Of a stretch of DNA of 64,000 nt, positions 54,188 to 62,797 are shown one piece after another (the stretch's first letter is position 1; each line of letters begins with the position of its first letter). The translations under genes and the position numbers were made by a program. Under the pieces are notes generated by a model, which saw only the letters and a program-made list of their open reading frames with translations, searched no databases and was not told where the DNA came from. This DNA is from G963664115 sp965216035. Its GTDB lineage: Bacteria > Acidobacteriota > Terriglobia > 20CM-2-55-15. The stretch spans positions 34,838 through 98,837 of the forward strand of contig CBDCFM010000013.1 in NCBI GenBank assembly GCA_965216035.1, written 5' to 3'.

Positions 54188-54218
54188 TCTCGCAAAAACC
54201 ATCCCTTTAGCTTCGGAA

Positions 54219-54281
54219 CGGCCAATCAACATCGTCCTGAATTGGTTTGAAGAACTGAAGGAACGGGTTCCTGTTCCTTAG
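54219..54281 (+). pseudogene. Ser/Thr kinase (WD40/TolB type), C-terminal tail remnant
   Basis: Twenty codons read RPINIVLNWFEELKERVPVP followed by TAG. This is the standard last segment of acidobacterial protein kinases with C-terminal beta-propellers. Nothing of the propeller or kinase precedes it, as the transglycosylase gene ends at 54187. Confidence 0.6.
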
Positions 54282-54443
54282 TGCATCGTCCGAATTCGCT
54301 CGAATCACCCATCCAAACGGTTCTGTCAACTTATCATCGTCCGGCCCTATCCGCCGTCAGGCTGTTTCAGTCAAGGTACGTTGACATCGCCTACGCGGCC
54401 CTACCGGCAGTGAGAGGGCCGGGTCGTAAAGAAAGAAGTGGGT

Positions 54444-54836
54444 CTAGCGGCCGTAGAGAAGGATCTCCTTGCCGTCGGCCAGCACCGCCCGGTCAAGCTT
54501 GACGATCTTCTGGCCGTCGGCAAACTGATAGCCGATACCCGTGATCACGTCGCCTGGCTTCACCGTCGTGTTGGTCCAGCCTTTCGCCTCCATCCGGTTC
54601 AGGGCGGGCCCACCGACCAACCACTCCTCGATGCTGCCGTCATTGGCCCGAACCTCGAGGGTAATCATCGGGTGCGGGTTTGCCCACCTGAACTCGGCCA
54701 CGGTTCCCTTCACCGTCACGAGCTCGGATTCGCTTACCGGCCACGCGTGATGGGCGGACAACGGGGCGGCGGCTAAGACCAGCGAAAGAATGACAATTGT
54801 GAGAATCAATGAGGTGTTTGCCACGGTTCTTCTCAT
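54444..54836 (-). CDS. DUF6152 family exported protein
   Basis: The start at 54836 (MRRTVANTSLILTIVILSLV) opens a signal peptide ending APLSA, and the mature protein begins HHAWPVSESELVTVKGTVAE. The 130-residue product carries the family pattern FRWANPHPMITLEV, EEWLVGGPALNRMEAKGWT and IKPGDVITGIGYQFADG in the form VKPGDVITGIGYQFADG. DUF6152 proteins are small periplasmic proteins of unknown role. The gene stands alone. The longer frame from 54863 adds residues before the signal peptide and is less likely. Confidence 0.88.
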   Translation of the reverse strand: MRRTVANTSLILTIVILSLVLAAAPLSAHHAWPVSESELVTVKGTVAEFRWANPHPMITLEVRANDGSIEEWLVGGPALNRMEAKGWTNTTVKPGDVITGIGYQFADGQKIVKLDRAVLADGKEILLYGR

Positions 54837-55430
54837 TTGTGCGATTCTAGAACAGAACCGCATACGCCAGGTAGGGCTTTGTCACTTTCACTCTGCTCGC
54901 CCCACGTCGTGAGAGCCATAAGCCCTCGTTTCTTGTACGCTCTCAATGGGTACGTACAACTCGGTAAAGGATATGTAGGGAAGGGGTTAGAACACATGAA
55001 ATTCTCGGTGCCCGAGAAACGTTCCCGGACAGTGAGGAACTCCCTGTCTAGAGCAGTTGTCAGATGTCCGGTTTGGGACCATATCGGCATCTGGATATTC
55101 AAAGGCTACGCTTGGGGCAAATTTGAGGACGTTTTCTGGGATTGATCAGGCGGGTTCAGCGACGCCTCAGGTGGCCGGAACCCGTCCCTTCAGTTCTTCA
55201 GACTCGACCACGACGATGTTGATTCCTGCCGTCCCGGTTTGTTCCAATTCGGCCGGCCCGTGCGGTAAGACCATGATATATTTCGAGGCGCAAACGAAAG
55301 GCCCGAACTTGGATGACGGTCGGAGAGGCCGGCTGAAGAGGCCGACAGTTACAGCAGAGGCTCAAAAGCAGACACGCTGGTGCTTAGAGCCTCACTTACC
55401 GGCCGCAACAATTCAAAGAGGACGTCGACT
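54837..55430. other. Intergenic, no supported gene
   Basis: The 594-bp divergent region lies between the DUF6152 gene and the alpha/beta hydrolase. Plus frames of up to 133 codons have no family match, signal or ribosome-binding site. The promoters of both flanking genes are expected here. Confidence 0.4.
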
Positions 55431-56282
55431 ATGGATCCGATCCGACGCAAAATATTGACAGCGGGCGCCGCCGCGGCGGCGATGGCCGCAGCGCCACGCG
55501 TGTTCGGTCAGCCGACCGGGCAGGGAGGCGCTGGCTCCTTCTACGAAAGAGGCCCTGTTCGCATTTACTATGAGGAGTACGGTTCCGGCTTCCCGTTGTT
55601 GATCATCCCCGGTGGGGCATTGAACTCGACGATATCCGGGTTGGCCCGCCACCCCTTTAATCCGATCGAGGAGTTCATGGGAGAGTACCGTTGCATCGCG
55701 GCGGACCTGCGCAACGCTGAAGCCGGCCAGTCCTCGGGCCCGCTCGAGACCAACCGGCCGTGGGATTCCTATACCGACGACCATCTCGGTCTGATGGACC
55801 ACCTGGGCATCGATAAGTTCATGGTGATGGGCTTCTGCCTCGGTGGCCCCTTCGTCTGGAACCTGCTGGAGCGGGCGCCGGATCGAGTCGTCGCGGCGGT
55901 GTTGGCGCAGCCCGTAGGGTTCCGCCCGGAGGTACCCGACCGCTTCTACGACAACTTCATGAGTAGCTGGGGACCGGAGTTGGTCCAGCGCAGACCCGAC
56001 ATCACGATGGAGATGGTCGACGCGTTTCTGACGAGGATGTTTCTCAACATCGACTTCGTCATGACCGTGACACGCGATTTCGTGCGCAATTGTCAGACGC
56101 CCGCGCTGATCCTGCCGGATGAGACCGCGGCCCATCCGTACGCCGTCGCCATGGAGACCGCGATGCTCGCGCCGAAAGCCGAGGTGAGCATATTCCCATG
56201 GAAGGAGCCTCCGGAGCGGATTCCGCTGGCAGTGCGCCAGGTACGTTCCTTCCTCCGCGCCCATCGGATCGCTGCTGGATAG
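55431..56282 (+). CDS. Tat-exported alpha/beta hydrolase with Cys nucleophile
   Basis: The ATG at 55431 gives a twin-arginine-like signal (DPIRRKILTAGAAAAAMAAA, then FGQ). In the 283-residue product, strand 3-4 has the oxyanion region LLIIPGGALNST, and the nucleophile elbow reads GFCLGG (Cys136), where most relatives have Ser. This resembles dienelactone hydrolases. Asp candidates follow in ALILPDETAAHPYAVA, which also contributes a His. It could hydrolyse lactones or esters outside the cytoplasm. It is not in an operon. An earlier ATG at 55380 lacks the signal context. Confidence 0.85.
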   Translation: MDPIRRKILTAGAAAAAMAAAPRVFGQPTGQGGAGSFYERGPVRIYYEEYGSGFPLLIIPGGALNSTISGLARHPFNPIEEFMGEYRCIAADLRNAEAGQSSGPLETNRPWDSYTDDHLGLMDHLGIDKFMVMGFCLGGPFVWNLLERAPDRVVAAVLAQPVGFRPEVPDRFYDNFMSSWGPELVQRRPDITMEMVDAFLTRMFLNIDFVMTVTRDFVRNCQTPALILPDETAAHPYAVAMETAMLAPKAEVSIFPWKEPPERIPLAVRQVRSFLRAHRIAAG

Positions 56283-56441
56283 ACGTCTGTGTCCATGAGC
56301 AAGGATGGGCGATGCTGTCAGCCGGCGCCTCGGTGTCAGGCGTCAGCGAAGTACAGGTAAATTAAGCGCCCTCGATACGGAGCGGGGGCGTTTGTCCTCG
56401 AATGGGAGCGCCCTGCCTGTCACTGTGACTTTCACCTGAAT

Positions 56442-56657
56442 TTAAGCGAGGTGCGGATGGCTCAGCAACGCAAGTGGCCTGGCTTCACGTTCAAACCGGG
56501 CTAAACGATCCAAATCCTTCGCAAACCCTTCAGGTAGGGTCTTAATTGCGACTTCGCGCCCGAGTTTCGTGTCAGGCGCACGCCACACCTCTCCCATCCC
56601 ACCCTTATCAAGGGCAGACAGGATCTCGTAGTGACCGATTTTGGTGCCGGATTGCAT
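56442..56657 (-). pseudogene. Ser/Thr protein kinase, N-terminal remnant
   Basis: Reading from 56657: MQSGTKIGHYEILSALDKGG, MGEVWRAPDTKLGREVAIKT, then FAKDLDRLARFEREAR and SHPHLA before a stop. The glycine loop and catalytic Lys are present, but the gene ends before the HRD and DFG motifs. It is 71 residues of a protein that normally exceeds 800 residues. Confidence 0.8.
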
Positions 56658-56817
56658 AGCATGAATAGGACTACAGGCTGAGATTCAGGTCAATCAAACG
56701 GTCACATCAAACAGTCACCTGGAAGCATAGGCGACAATACAGGGCTTGGCATCATACGGACCTGTCCCAGGAAGTCTCGCGTGGAATTTCGGGGGTTGGA
56801 CAGCCTGTTTTCAGCGA

Positions 56818-57283
56818 CATCCCGGTGGGAATGCCGGTCACCCGGCCCCCCCCCGACAGAGCCGTACGAGCGGAGTTACCGCATACGGCTCCTACCTCGA
56901 ATGGTTAGCGGCAAAGCGACGCGTCGGATAGGGATGCAGGACACGAGGTTCGGGAATCCAGCGGTCTGAGAGCCGGAGCATCCGATCCCAGCTCACCCGC
57001 CCACGTTGGCTACACGACACAAGGTCCGGTGCCATAGGCTCCGTAGGCGCTGCACAAAGACATAGAGCCGATCGGTATTGCCCGGAACGGCATGGTAGTG
57101 GTAGCAACCGGTGACGACGCTTCGGAGCCATCGGCCGACTGACGGAATAGGATCATGCATCCGGTAGCACAGCTCCGTTCGGAGTTCACCCAGCTTTGCC
57201 GCCATCCGCTTCTTGGCCGTCTTCCGCCAGACGATGAAGGCCCCATCCTTCCGGCGCTCCCCGCAGTTGTGCGTGAAGCGCAA
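56818..57283 (-). mobile_element. Group II intron, 3-prime remnant with RT tail
   Basis: On the minus strand, residues FTHNCGERRKDGAFIVWRKT, KKRMAAKLGELRTELCYRMH and VGRWLRSVVTGCYHYHAVPG form the maturase C-terminus. After a frameshift near 57010 it continues SQRGRVSWDRMLRLSDRWIP, EPRVLHPYPTRRFA and ends TAG at 56892. Domain V follows at once, and a domain VI-like hairpin ends near TTCCCACCGGGAT (about 56818). The 5-prime two thirds of the intron are gone. The left break abuts an IS256-type transposase fragment near 57278. It is a different intron class from the one at 36870. Confidence 0.82.
56859..56891 (-). ncRNA. Group II intron domain V
   Basis: On the minus strand, GAGCCGTATGCGG and CCGCTCGTACGGCTC enclose a TAACT-type loop, making a near-perfect 33-base domain V. 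GAGCCGTA pairs with TACGGCTC, with the two-base bulge on the 3-prime side, then an upper stem and a tetraloop-like turn. It lies directly after the stop of the RT remnant. Confidence 0.85.
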
Positions 57284-57560
57284 GAAACGGGAACACTACC
57301 TGGCCTTCCTCAAATATCCCGACTCGATGAATAAATCCTTCTCCACCACCAACGCCGCCGAAGCTGTCAACGGACAGCTCGAAATCATGCGTTGCGACTC
57401 TGGCGGCTACTTTCATTCCGAAGACGCCCTAAAGTTCAATCTCGGACTGGCCATCTCTCTGCTCGAAGACGGCCGTTGGAACAAAGGTCCCGGCACCATT
57501 CTCTCCGCTCTCAATCAGCTCAACGCCTTGTTCCAATTTCGATTCGAGAACGCTTCGTGA
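57276..57560 (+). pseudogene. IS256-type (mutator) transposase, C-terminal remnant
   Basis: The plus frame reads KKREHYLAFLKYPDSMNKSF, STTNAAEAVNGQLEIMRCDS, GGYFHSEDALKFNLGLAISL and LNQLNALFQFRFENAS, the C-terminal region of mutator-type transposases with the final acidic TTNAAE element. The DDE core upstream is missing. It joins the group II intron relic directly at its left end. Confidence 0.75.
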
Positions 57561-57760
57561 CTCTCCCTTCAAACACAACTTTATTGACAAGCGCCGAAAC
57601 AGTGCCTTTTCGAAGCTCAATAGTCCGACCCGCTGGTACCTTCGTCTACACTTCGCACAACACCGCACGATGCAGGCGCAAGACTCGAGGGCAGGATGGA
57701 TTGTTACTCCTTTCCTGTAGGGCTCTTTCATCCCCTACAACATGCCGGTTTAACCCGGCG

Positions 57761-57820
57761 CTACAGGGGCACCCCTACCCGTTCCTTCAGCTCCTCGAAC
57801 CAGGATCGAAAAACAATCCG
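57761..57820 (-). pseudogene. Ser/Thr kinase, C-terminal tail remnant
   Basis: On the minus strand the frame reads RIVFRSWFEELKERVGVPL followed by TAG. It is the same terminal motif as at 54219-54281. No propeller or kinase sequence lies upstream on this strand. Confidence 0.55.
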
Positions 57821-57940
57821 GCGTGCGCCAGCCATGTGCGCCAAGCGCTTGACGTTCCGTTTGTGTTCGAAATTCCGATCTGATAGAGTGTGCCGAAATT
57901 TCAACATCGGAGCGAAATTCAGATTTACAGGAGAAGAGTT

Positions 57941-58960
57941 ATGGTGCGATATTTGGCCTCGCTGTTTTGCAGTGTCTTGCTCTTGGCCGGTTGGAGCGCA
58001 ACTGGAGCGAACGCCCAAGACGCTATAGCCCAGGCTCATGTGGCCGCAGCCAGGGCGGCCGCATACGAACCGGGGCAGGATTTTACGGCTATTTTCTCCA
58101 TTTGCGCCAAACCTGATCCCAATCCTCCCGCGGCCGCTCCCGCGCCCGCAGCTGCGGCTCCCGCCGAGCCGACGATACCGCCTCGTTCTGAGTGGTACAG
58201 GGACCCACAGAAGGTCTTCGACAATGTGTACCATGTCGGTGGTGCCAACAACGAGGCTATCTGGGCAGTGACTTCATCAGAAGGAATTATCGTGATCAAC
58301 TCGGGTTATGACTACACCGCTGAGGAGTTGATTGTCGACGGTTTGACAAAGATGGGCCTCGATCCAGCGCAGGTCAGGTATGTGATCATCGCTTCAGCCG
58401 ACACTGACGAATATGGCGGCGCCAGACTGCTGCAGGATCGTTACAACGCGCGTGTCCTGATGTCTGAAGCGGAGTGGGATGTGCTCGCCAGGTCCAATGC
58501 TCCGGCGGCCTCCAAGCCGAGGAGAGATATGATCGTCACCGATGGTCAGGAACTGACGCTGGGTGATGTCACCGTGAGCCTCTATGTGACGCCGGGCCAT
58601 AGTCCGGGTACCGTTTCGGCGCTCGTTTCGCCGCTGAAGGATGGCAATGAAAGGCATGTGGCCAGCGCATTTGGGGGTCGGGCTGCCGGTGGAGCCGAGT
58701 ACTTCGGGAGTGAAGTTGAAAGTATGAGAGTGTGGAGCGCGTCAGTCAAGCGTTACAAGGCTATTGCGGAGAGCGCGGGCGCGGATGTTTTCCTTTCCCC
58801 CCATAATAGTTGGGATAAATTACACGATAAGCTCGAGGCTCTGAAGTTCCGTCAACCGGGCGATCCTCATCCGCTGGTCAGCCGATCCGCCGTCTCACGA
58901 TATCAGACGATGATTTCCGAATGCATGGACGCACAATTGGCATGGAGGGCAGAGGAGTAG
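57941..58960 (+). CDS. Exported metallo-beta-lactamase-fold protein with degenerate zinc site
   Basis: The ATG at 57941 is preceded by AGGAGAAG and starts a signal peptide (YLASLFCSVLLLAGWSATGA, NAQ). In the 339-residue product, a Pro/Ala linker (60-80) leads into the MBL fold: VFDNVYHVGGANNEAIWAVT, IIVINSGYDYTAEELIVDGL. The position of H-x-H-x-D-H reads ASADTDEYGG (151-160), so the His ligands of the first metal motif are absent. Later His residues remain in TPGHSPGT (His220) and LSPHNSW. Relatives in the subclass B3-like group have intact motifs. Zinc hydrolysis is therefore doubtful; a binding or non-metal role is possible. Confidence 0.85.
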   Translation: MVRYLASLFCSVLLLAGWSATGANAQDAIAQAHVAAARAAAYEPGQDFTAIFSICAKPDPNPPAAAPAPAAAAPAEPTIPPRSEWYRDPQKVFDNVYHVGGANNEAIWAVTSSEGIIVINSGYDYTAEELIVDGLTKMGLDPAQVRYVIIASADTDEYGGARLLQDRYNARVLMSEAEWDVLARSNAPAASKPRRDMIVTDGQELTLGDVTVSLYVTPGHSPGTVSALVSPLKDGNERHVASAFGGRAAGGAEYFGSEVESMRVWSASVKRYKAIAESAGADVFLSPHNSWDKLHDKLEALKFRQPGDPHPLVSRSAVSRYQTMISECMDAQLAWRAEE

Positions 58961-59064
58961 TTCTTTGGCGGAGAACTGAACCACCCTGGGATTTCCCGGA
59001 AACGCTTTTAGAGGCACTGTCAAGTTAAACGACTCGAGGCAAAGTGAGGCCAGTTGGATGCACC

Positions 59065-59654
59065 TTACGCCGCTGTCACCGCCGCCCACACCGTGAATGA
59101 TCGCGCTCTCAACATTCGGTAGTGAACTGACCTCAGCCGGTGCCGGCTCAATCGAAACAGATTCTGAATGACGCCGTGAACATGCAAGAATTGTTGAGCC
59201 TGATCGGGTGATTTGAATCCTCGCATCTGACGCTCCCGTTGGCGCGTCGGCTGGTGCGATGCCTCGGCCAGATTGTTCGCGTATCGGCTTGTGTCATCAG
59301 TCACCAAGGGCATGACGGCTCGATGTGCGACACCGTAGCTTTCGAGCTTGTCGCTCACGAGGCGAAACGGTTTCCGCCGCTGACTCTTTAAGAGCTTCCG
59401 AAAGAATCTCCGCGCCGCACGCCCGTCCCGACGGGATTGGACGAGAATATCGATCAGATCACCGTCTTGATCCACTGCGCGCCAGAGGTATTGCCGCTGA
59501 CCGTTGATTCTGACGAAGACTTCGTCCAGGAACCACGAATCTCCGAGGCGACCCTGGCGTCGTTTCAGTCGCCGCGCGTGGTCTGGACCGAACTTCAAGC
59601 ACCACTGCCGAACCGTTTCGAACGAGATGATGATTCCTCGTTCGGCAAGCGGAT
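59065..59654 (-). pseudogene. IS6-family transposase, C-terminal part (interrupted gene)
   Basis: This part has the DDE residues in GDSWFLDEVFV, RLVSDKLESYG and NNLAEASHQPT and ends LRARSFTVWAAVTAA. Upstream codons (LAERGIIISFETVRQWC) run into the IS3 left end at 59658. Confidence 0.85.
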
Positions 59655-59726
59655 CTTAGAAGTGGACCCCAAATTTCGGACAGCGTTGTAAGGTGGGCTC
59701 TGCACAGATGAGAGGACGTTACAACG

Positions 59727-60008
59727 ATGGCAAAACGACGGAATTTTTCTGCGGACTTCAAAGCGAAGGTGGCGTTGGCCGCGATGCGCGGCGACGGGAC
59801 GATGGCGGAGTTGGCGGCGCGGTACAAAATCCACCCGAACATGATCACGAAGTGGAAGCGCGATGCGCTGGATGGGGTCAAGGAGACGTTCCAGCGGGGA
59901 AAGGACCCGTCCGTCCGGAACCACGAGGAGGAGATCAAAGATCTGCAAGCCAAGATCGGGGAACTCGTGGTGGAGCGGGATTTTTTAGCCAAAGCCTTCA
60001 ATCGGTGA
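59727..60008 (+). CDS. IS3-family OrfA (HTH protein)
   Basis: The 93-residue product begins MAKRRNFSADFKAKVALAAM, with an HTH (TMAELAARYKIHPNMITKWK) and a C-terminal leucine-zipper-like helix (EEEIKDLQAKIGELVVERDF). Near the end, TTTTTTA at about 59981-59987 is a slippery run that allows a -1 shift into orfB. OrfA alone usually acts as a DNA-binding regulator of transposition. Confidence 0.9.
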   Translation: MAKRRNFSADFKAKVALAAMRGDGTMAELAARYKIHPNMITKWKRDALDGVKETFQRGKDPSVRNHEEEIKDLQAKIGELVVERDFLAKAFNR

Positions 60009-60859
60009 GCCTGGATCGAAGGCGCGAGATGGTCCAACCCGACCATCATGAGCTCAGCGTCGTGCGGCAGTGCGAGTTGATCAGGATGAGCCGATCCAGT
60101 TGGTACTATCGGCCCCGGGGTGAGAGTGAGCGCAATCTCGAGCTGATGCGTGTGATTGACGAAGCGTATCTGAAGATGCCCTGGTACGGTTCGAGGCAGA
60201 TGGTGCGTCATCTGAACCGTCTCGGCTATGGTGTCGGCCGGAAGCGGGTGCGGCGGCTGATGCGGCTGATGGGACTGCGGTCGGTGGCGCCGCAACCGCA
60301 CACGTCCCGGCGAAACCCGGGTCATCCGGTCTACCCGTATCTGTTGAACGACATTACCGTAGATCGGGCCAATCAGGTTTGGTGCACCGACCTCACCTAT
60401 ATCCCGATGGCGCACGGCTTCCTTTATCTAGTTGCGATCATGGACTGGCACACGCGCAAGGTGCTGTCGTGGCGGCTATCCAACACGCAGGACACGACAT
60501 TCTGCGTCGAGGCCCTCGACGAGGCTATCGAGCAATACGGCTGTCCGGAAATCTTCAACACCGATCAAGGCAGCCAGTTCACCAGCAGCACCTGGACCGA
60601 TCCACTCAAAGATCAAGGAATCCGGATCTCCATGGACGGCAAGGGGCAATGGATGGACAATGTTTTCATCGAACGCTTATGGCGCTCGATGAAGTACGAA
60701 TGCGTTTATCTAAGCGCTTTCACTGACTTCAAAGATGCGCAGCACCAAATCGGTGTCTGGATGGACTATTACAATGATGACCGGCCGCATTCCGCATTGG
60801 GCGATCTCACGCCGACTGAAGCCTACGCTGGAATCGGACCACTGACTTCGGCAGCCTAA
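60005..60859 (+). CDS. IS3-family OrfB (DDE integrase)
   Basis: The reading frame is -1 relative to orfA and is expressed as an OrfAB fusion by slippage at the T-run. A GTG at 60005 overlapping the orfA stop could also give OrfB alone (284 residues). The N-terminus reads SVVRQCELIRMSRSSWYYRP. The rve domain has Asp in VWCTDLTYIP, Asp in NTDQGSQFTS and Glu in FIERLWRSMKYE, followed by DDRPHSALGDLTPTEAY. Confidence 0.92.
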   Translation: MSLDRRREMVQPDHHELSVVRQCELIRMSRSSWYYRPRGESERNLELMRVIDEAYLKMPWYGSRQMVRHLNRLGYGVGRKRVRRLMRLMGLRSVAPQPHTSRRNPGHPVYPYLLNDITVDRANQVWCTDLTYIPMAHGFLYLVAIMDWHTRKVLSWRLSNTQDTTFCVEALDEAIEQYGCPEIFNTDQGSQFTSSTWTDPLKDQGIRISMDGKGQWMDNVFIERLWRSMKYECVYLSAFTDFKDAQHQIGVWMDYYNDDRPHSALGDLTPTEAYAGIGPLTSAA

Positions 60860-60926
60860 CCATGAACGGCAGAATCCACCTTAATTCGGCTGCCGCGCTG
60901 TCCAACGAATGGGGTCCACTTCTCTT

Positions 60927-61032
60927 CGACCTTTCGGAAGCTCAGACTTAATTGATAGTAGAGCCAGACCGCGTGACTGATGATTTCGGGTGGAAAACGA
61001 TGCCTGAGATAGCGAGATCGGTGATTCTTCAT
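60927..61032 (-). pseudogene. IS6-family transposase, N-terminal part (interrupted gene)
   Basis: From the ATG at 61032: MKNHRSRYLRHRFPPEIISH, AVWLYYQLSLSFRK, then the right end of the IS3 element. It is the missing start of the gene at 59065-59654. Confidence 0.85.
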
Positions 61033-61172
61033 CCCGCTAGTCTGCCAGATGGGGACCTAACCTGACAGTACCTCTTGAACCTATTGGGCGAGCCTAAACG
61101 CGCGTCAGAGCGACAACCGGAATTACGCGTGTAGTCTTACTTCGATACTCAGAGAATATAGGCATGACCTCA

Positions 61173-61181
61173 ACCATCTTT
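61173..61181. repeat. Target-site duplication of the IS256 element (left)
   Basis: ACCATCTTT at 61173-61181 is repeated at 62549-62557, directly outside both inverted ends. The 9-bp size fits the IS256 family. Confidence 0.9.
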
Positions 61182-62548
61182 GAGGTCGTTCCAATAAGTG
61201 TGTAAAAAGAAAAAGGCGGTGTACGCTTTCGGTGAACTATTAACCGTAAGCAAATCCCGGGGCCAACCGGGAGAAAGGTACACCACCCATGGAGAAGAAG
61301 AACACACCGGAAGTAGCGGCGTCAACGAAGCAGTATGAGGTTCTGGAAGATTGGGCGCGATCACGAGTGCAGGATAGGCTCCAGGAACTTCTGGAAGACG
61401 AAGTGACGCAGTTCTTGGGTCGAAGGAAATCGGAGCGGAGTTCGGATCGACGGGGCTACCGGAACGGTCACGGGAAACCGCGACGGTTTGCGATGTTGAA
61501 CGGAACGATGGAGGTTCGTCGGCCCCGGGTCCGGAACACGACCGAGCGCTTCGAGAGTGAGATTCTGCCGTACTTTCACCGGAAATCGAAGCAGCTGGGG
61601 CAACTGCTTCCCGAACTCTATCTTCACGGCCTGGCCACAGGAGACTTCGAGCAGGCAATGCGCGGACTGCTGGGTGCGGGCGCTCCGTTGTCGCGGGCGT
61701 CGATTCAACGGCTGAAATCGACATGGCAACTGGAATACGACGAGTGGAGCCAGCAGGATCTGTCCGAGCTTGAGGTGGTGTATCACTGGGCGGACGGCTT
61801 GTACGTAAAAGCGGGGATCGCGAAAGAACGGGCGGCACTACTGGTGATCATCGCAGGCCTGTCAGACGGGCGTAAAGTGCTGTTGGCCTGTGAGAGCGGT
61901 CAGAGGGAGAGCAAGGAATCCTGGAGTCGTATTCTGCGGAACCTCAGGGATCGGGGTCTGAAGCTGGGACGACTGACCGTTGCCGATGGTCACCTGGGAA
62001 TTTGGTCCGCCCTGGCCGAGCAACACCCCGAGGGCCAGGAACAACGCTGCTGGAACCACAAGTCGATGAACGTGGTGGATCACCTGCCAAAGACCGACCA
62101 GCCGGCGGCCAGGCAGCTTCTCCACGGGATGGCCTTCGCCGACTCCCGAGCCGCATGCGAACGTAAGCGGGATCAGTTCATTCGCCGATATCAAAAGAAC
62201 TATCCGAAGGCGGGTGAGACGCTGTTGCGGGACTGGGATCGGATGATCACCTTCTATGCGTTCCCGAAGCAACACTGGGTGCATCTGAGAACGACCAACA
62301 TCGTTGAGTCACCCTTCGACATGGTGCGGTTGAGAACCAACGCCGCTCGTCGCTTCAAGCGCGTCGAGAATGCAACTGCGATGATCTGGAGGTTACTGCG
62401 TGTCGCTGAGAAGGCTTGGCGGCACTTAAAGGGTTCCGATCTCTTACAAGAGGTCTATGATGGTCAGCAATTCGCTGACGGCATCAGAGTCGTGTCCAAA
62501 TCGAAGGCCGCCGCCTGATGACTTTTACACACCTTTTGTAATGACCTC
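61182..62548 (+). mobile_element. IS256-family element (1,367 bp)
   Basis: The imperfect inverted ends start GAGGTC (left at 61182; inverted right end at 62543-62548) and share GTGTGTAAAA about 18 bases in. A perfect 9-bp target duplication (ACCATCTTT) flanks the element. It encloses one full-length transposase. The intact duplication indicates recent insertion. Confidence 0.93.
61289..62518 (+). CDS. IS256-family (mutator-type) transposase
   Basis: This 409-residue protein carries the N-terminal LQELLEDEVTQFLGRRKSER and SSDRRGYRNGHGKPRRFAML, a middle region with the catalytic Asp in YHWADGLYVKAGI, a second in LTVADGHLGIWSALAEQHPE with the C-x2-H-type QRCWNHKSMNVVD, and the final Glu in HLRTTNIVESPFDMVRLRTN. 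Length and motifs are complete. It is not closely similar to the IS256-type remnant at 57276. Confidence 0.94.
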   Translation: MEKKNTPEVAASTKQYEVLEDWARSRVQDRLQELLEDEVTQFLGRRKSERSSDRRGYRNGHGKPRRFAMLNGTMEVRRPRVRNTTERFESEILPYFHRKSKQLGQLLPELYLHGLATGDFEQAMRGLLGAGAPLSRASIQRLKSTWQLEYDEWSQQDLSELEVVYHWADGLYVKAGIAKERAALLVIIAGLSDGRKVLLACESGQRESKESWSRILRNLRDRGLKLGRLTVADGHLGIWSALAEQHPEGQEQRCWNHKSMNVVDHLPKTDQPAARQLLHGMAFADSRAACERKRDQFIRRYQKNYPKAGETLLRDWDRMITFYAFPKQHWVHLRTTNIVESPFDMVRLRTNAARRFKRVENATAMIWRLLRVAEKAWRHLKGSDLLQEVYDGQQFADGIRVVSKSKAAA

Positions 62549-62557
62549 ACCATCTTT
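62549..62557. repeat. Target-site duplication of the IS256 element (right)
   Basis: ACCATCTTT, identical to the left copy. Confidence 0.9.
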
Positions 62558-62797
62558 GCAAATAGTTCAGTGCGTTCGGGTTCGTCTAATACAGCTGCAC
62601 TGGCGGTGAATTGTCACGGAGGGGCTCCCCATTCTTCGGACAGGAAATCCTGGGTCTTAAGGTGGATCGCCGCCGCTGAAATGGGTTGATATTTAGCCCG
62701 CCGTCGGGCCTGTGGGAACGGTGAAAAAGCCGAGTCTTCGAGGCTGTTTTCAAGCAACTGTGGGAATCCGCATGGTGTGGGGATTTGCATAGCTGCG

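Larger units (their letters stand above)
59658..60923 (+). mobile_element. IS3-family element (1,266 bp) with 3-bp target duplication
   Basis: The inverted ends AGAAGTGGACCCC lie at 59658-59670 and, inverted, at 60911-60923. CTT flanks both sides (59655-59657 and 60924-60926). The two overlapping genes are orfA and orfB with a -1 frameshift site. It has inserted into an older IS6-family element, and all parts look intact. Confidence 0.93.
59011..61074 (-). mobile_element. IS6-family element interrupted by an IS3 element
   Basis: The inverted ends read GAGGCACTGTCAAGTTA at 59011 and, inverted, GAGGTACTGTCAGGTTA ending at 61074. The transposase gene is split: residues from LKFGPDHARR to the C-terminus lie at 59065-59654, the first 33 codons at 60927-61032. 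Removing the insert at 59658-60923 plus one copy of CTT restores continuous homology to the intact copy at 34985. Confidence 0.9.

Noticed and set aside
54837..55458. Plus-strand frames of 102 and 133 codons
   Set aside because: No signal, motif or ribosome-binding site, and they mutually overlap.
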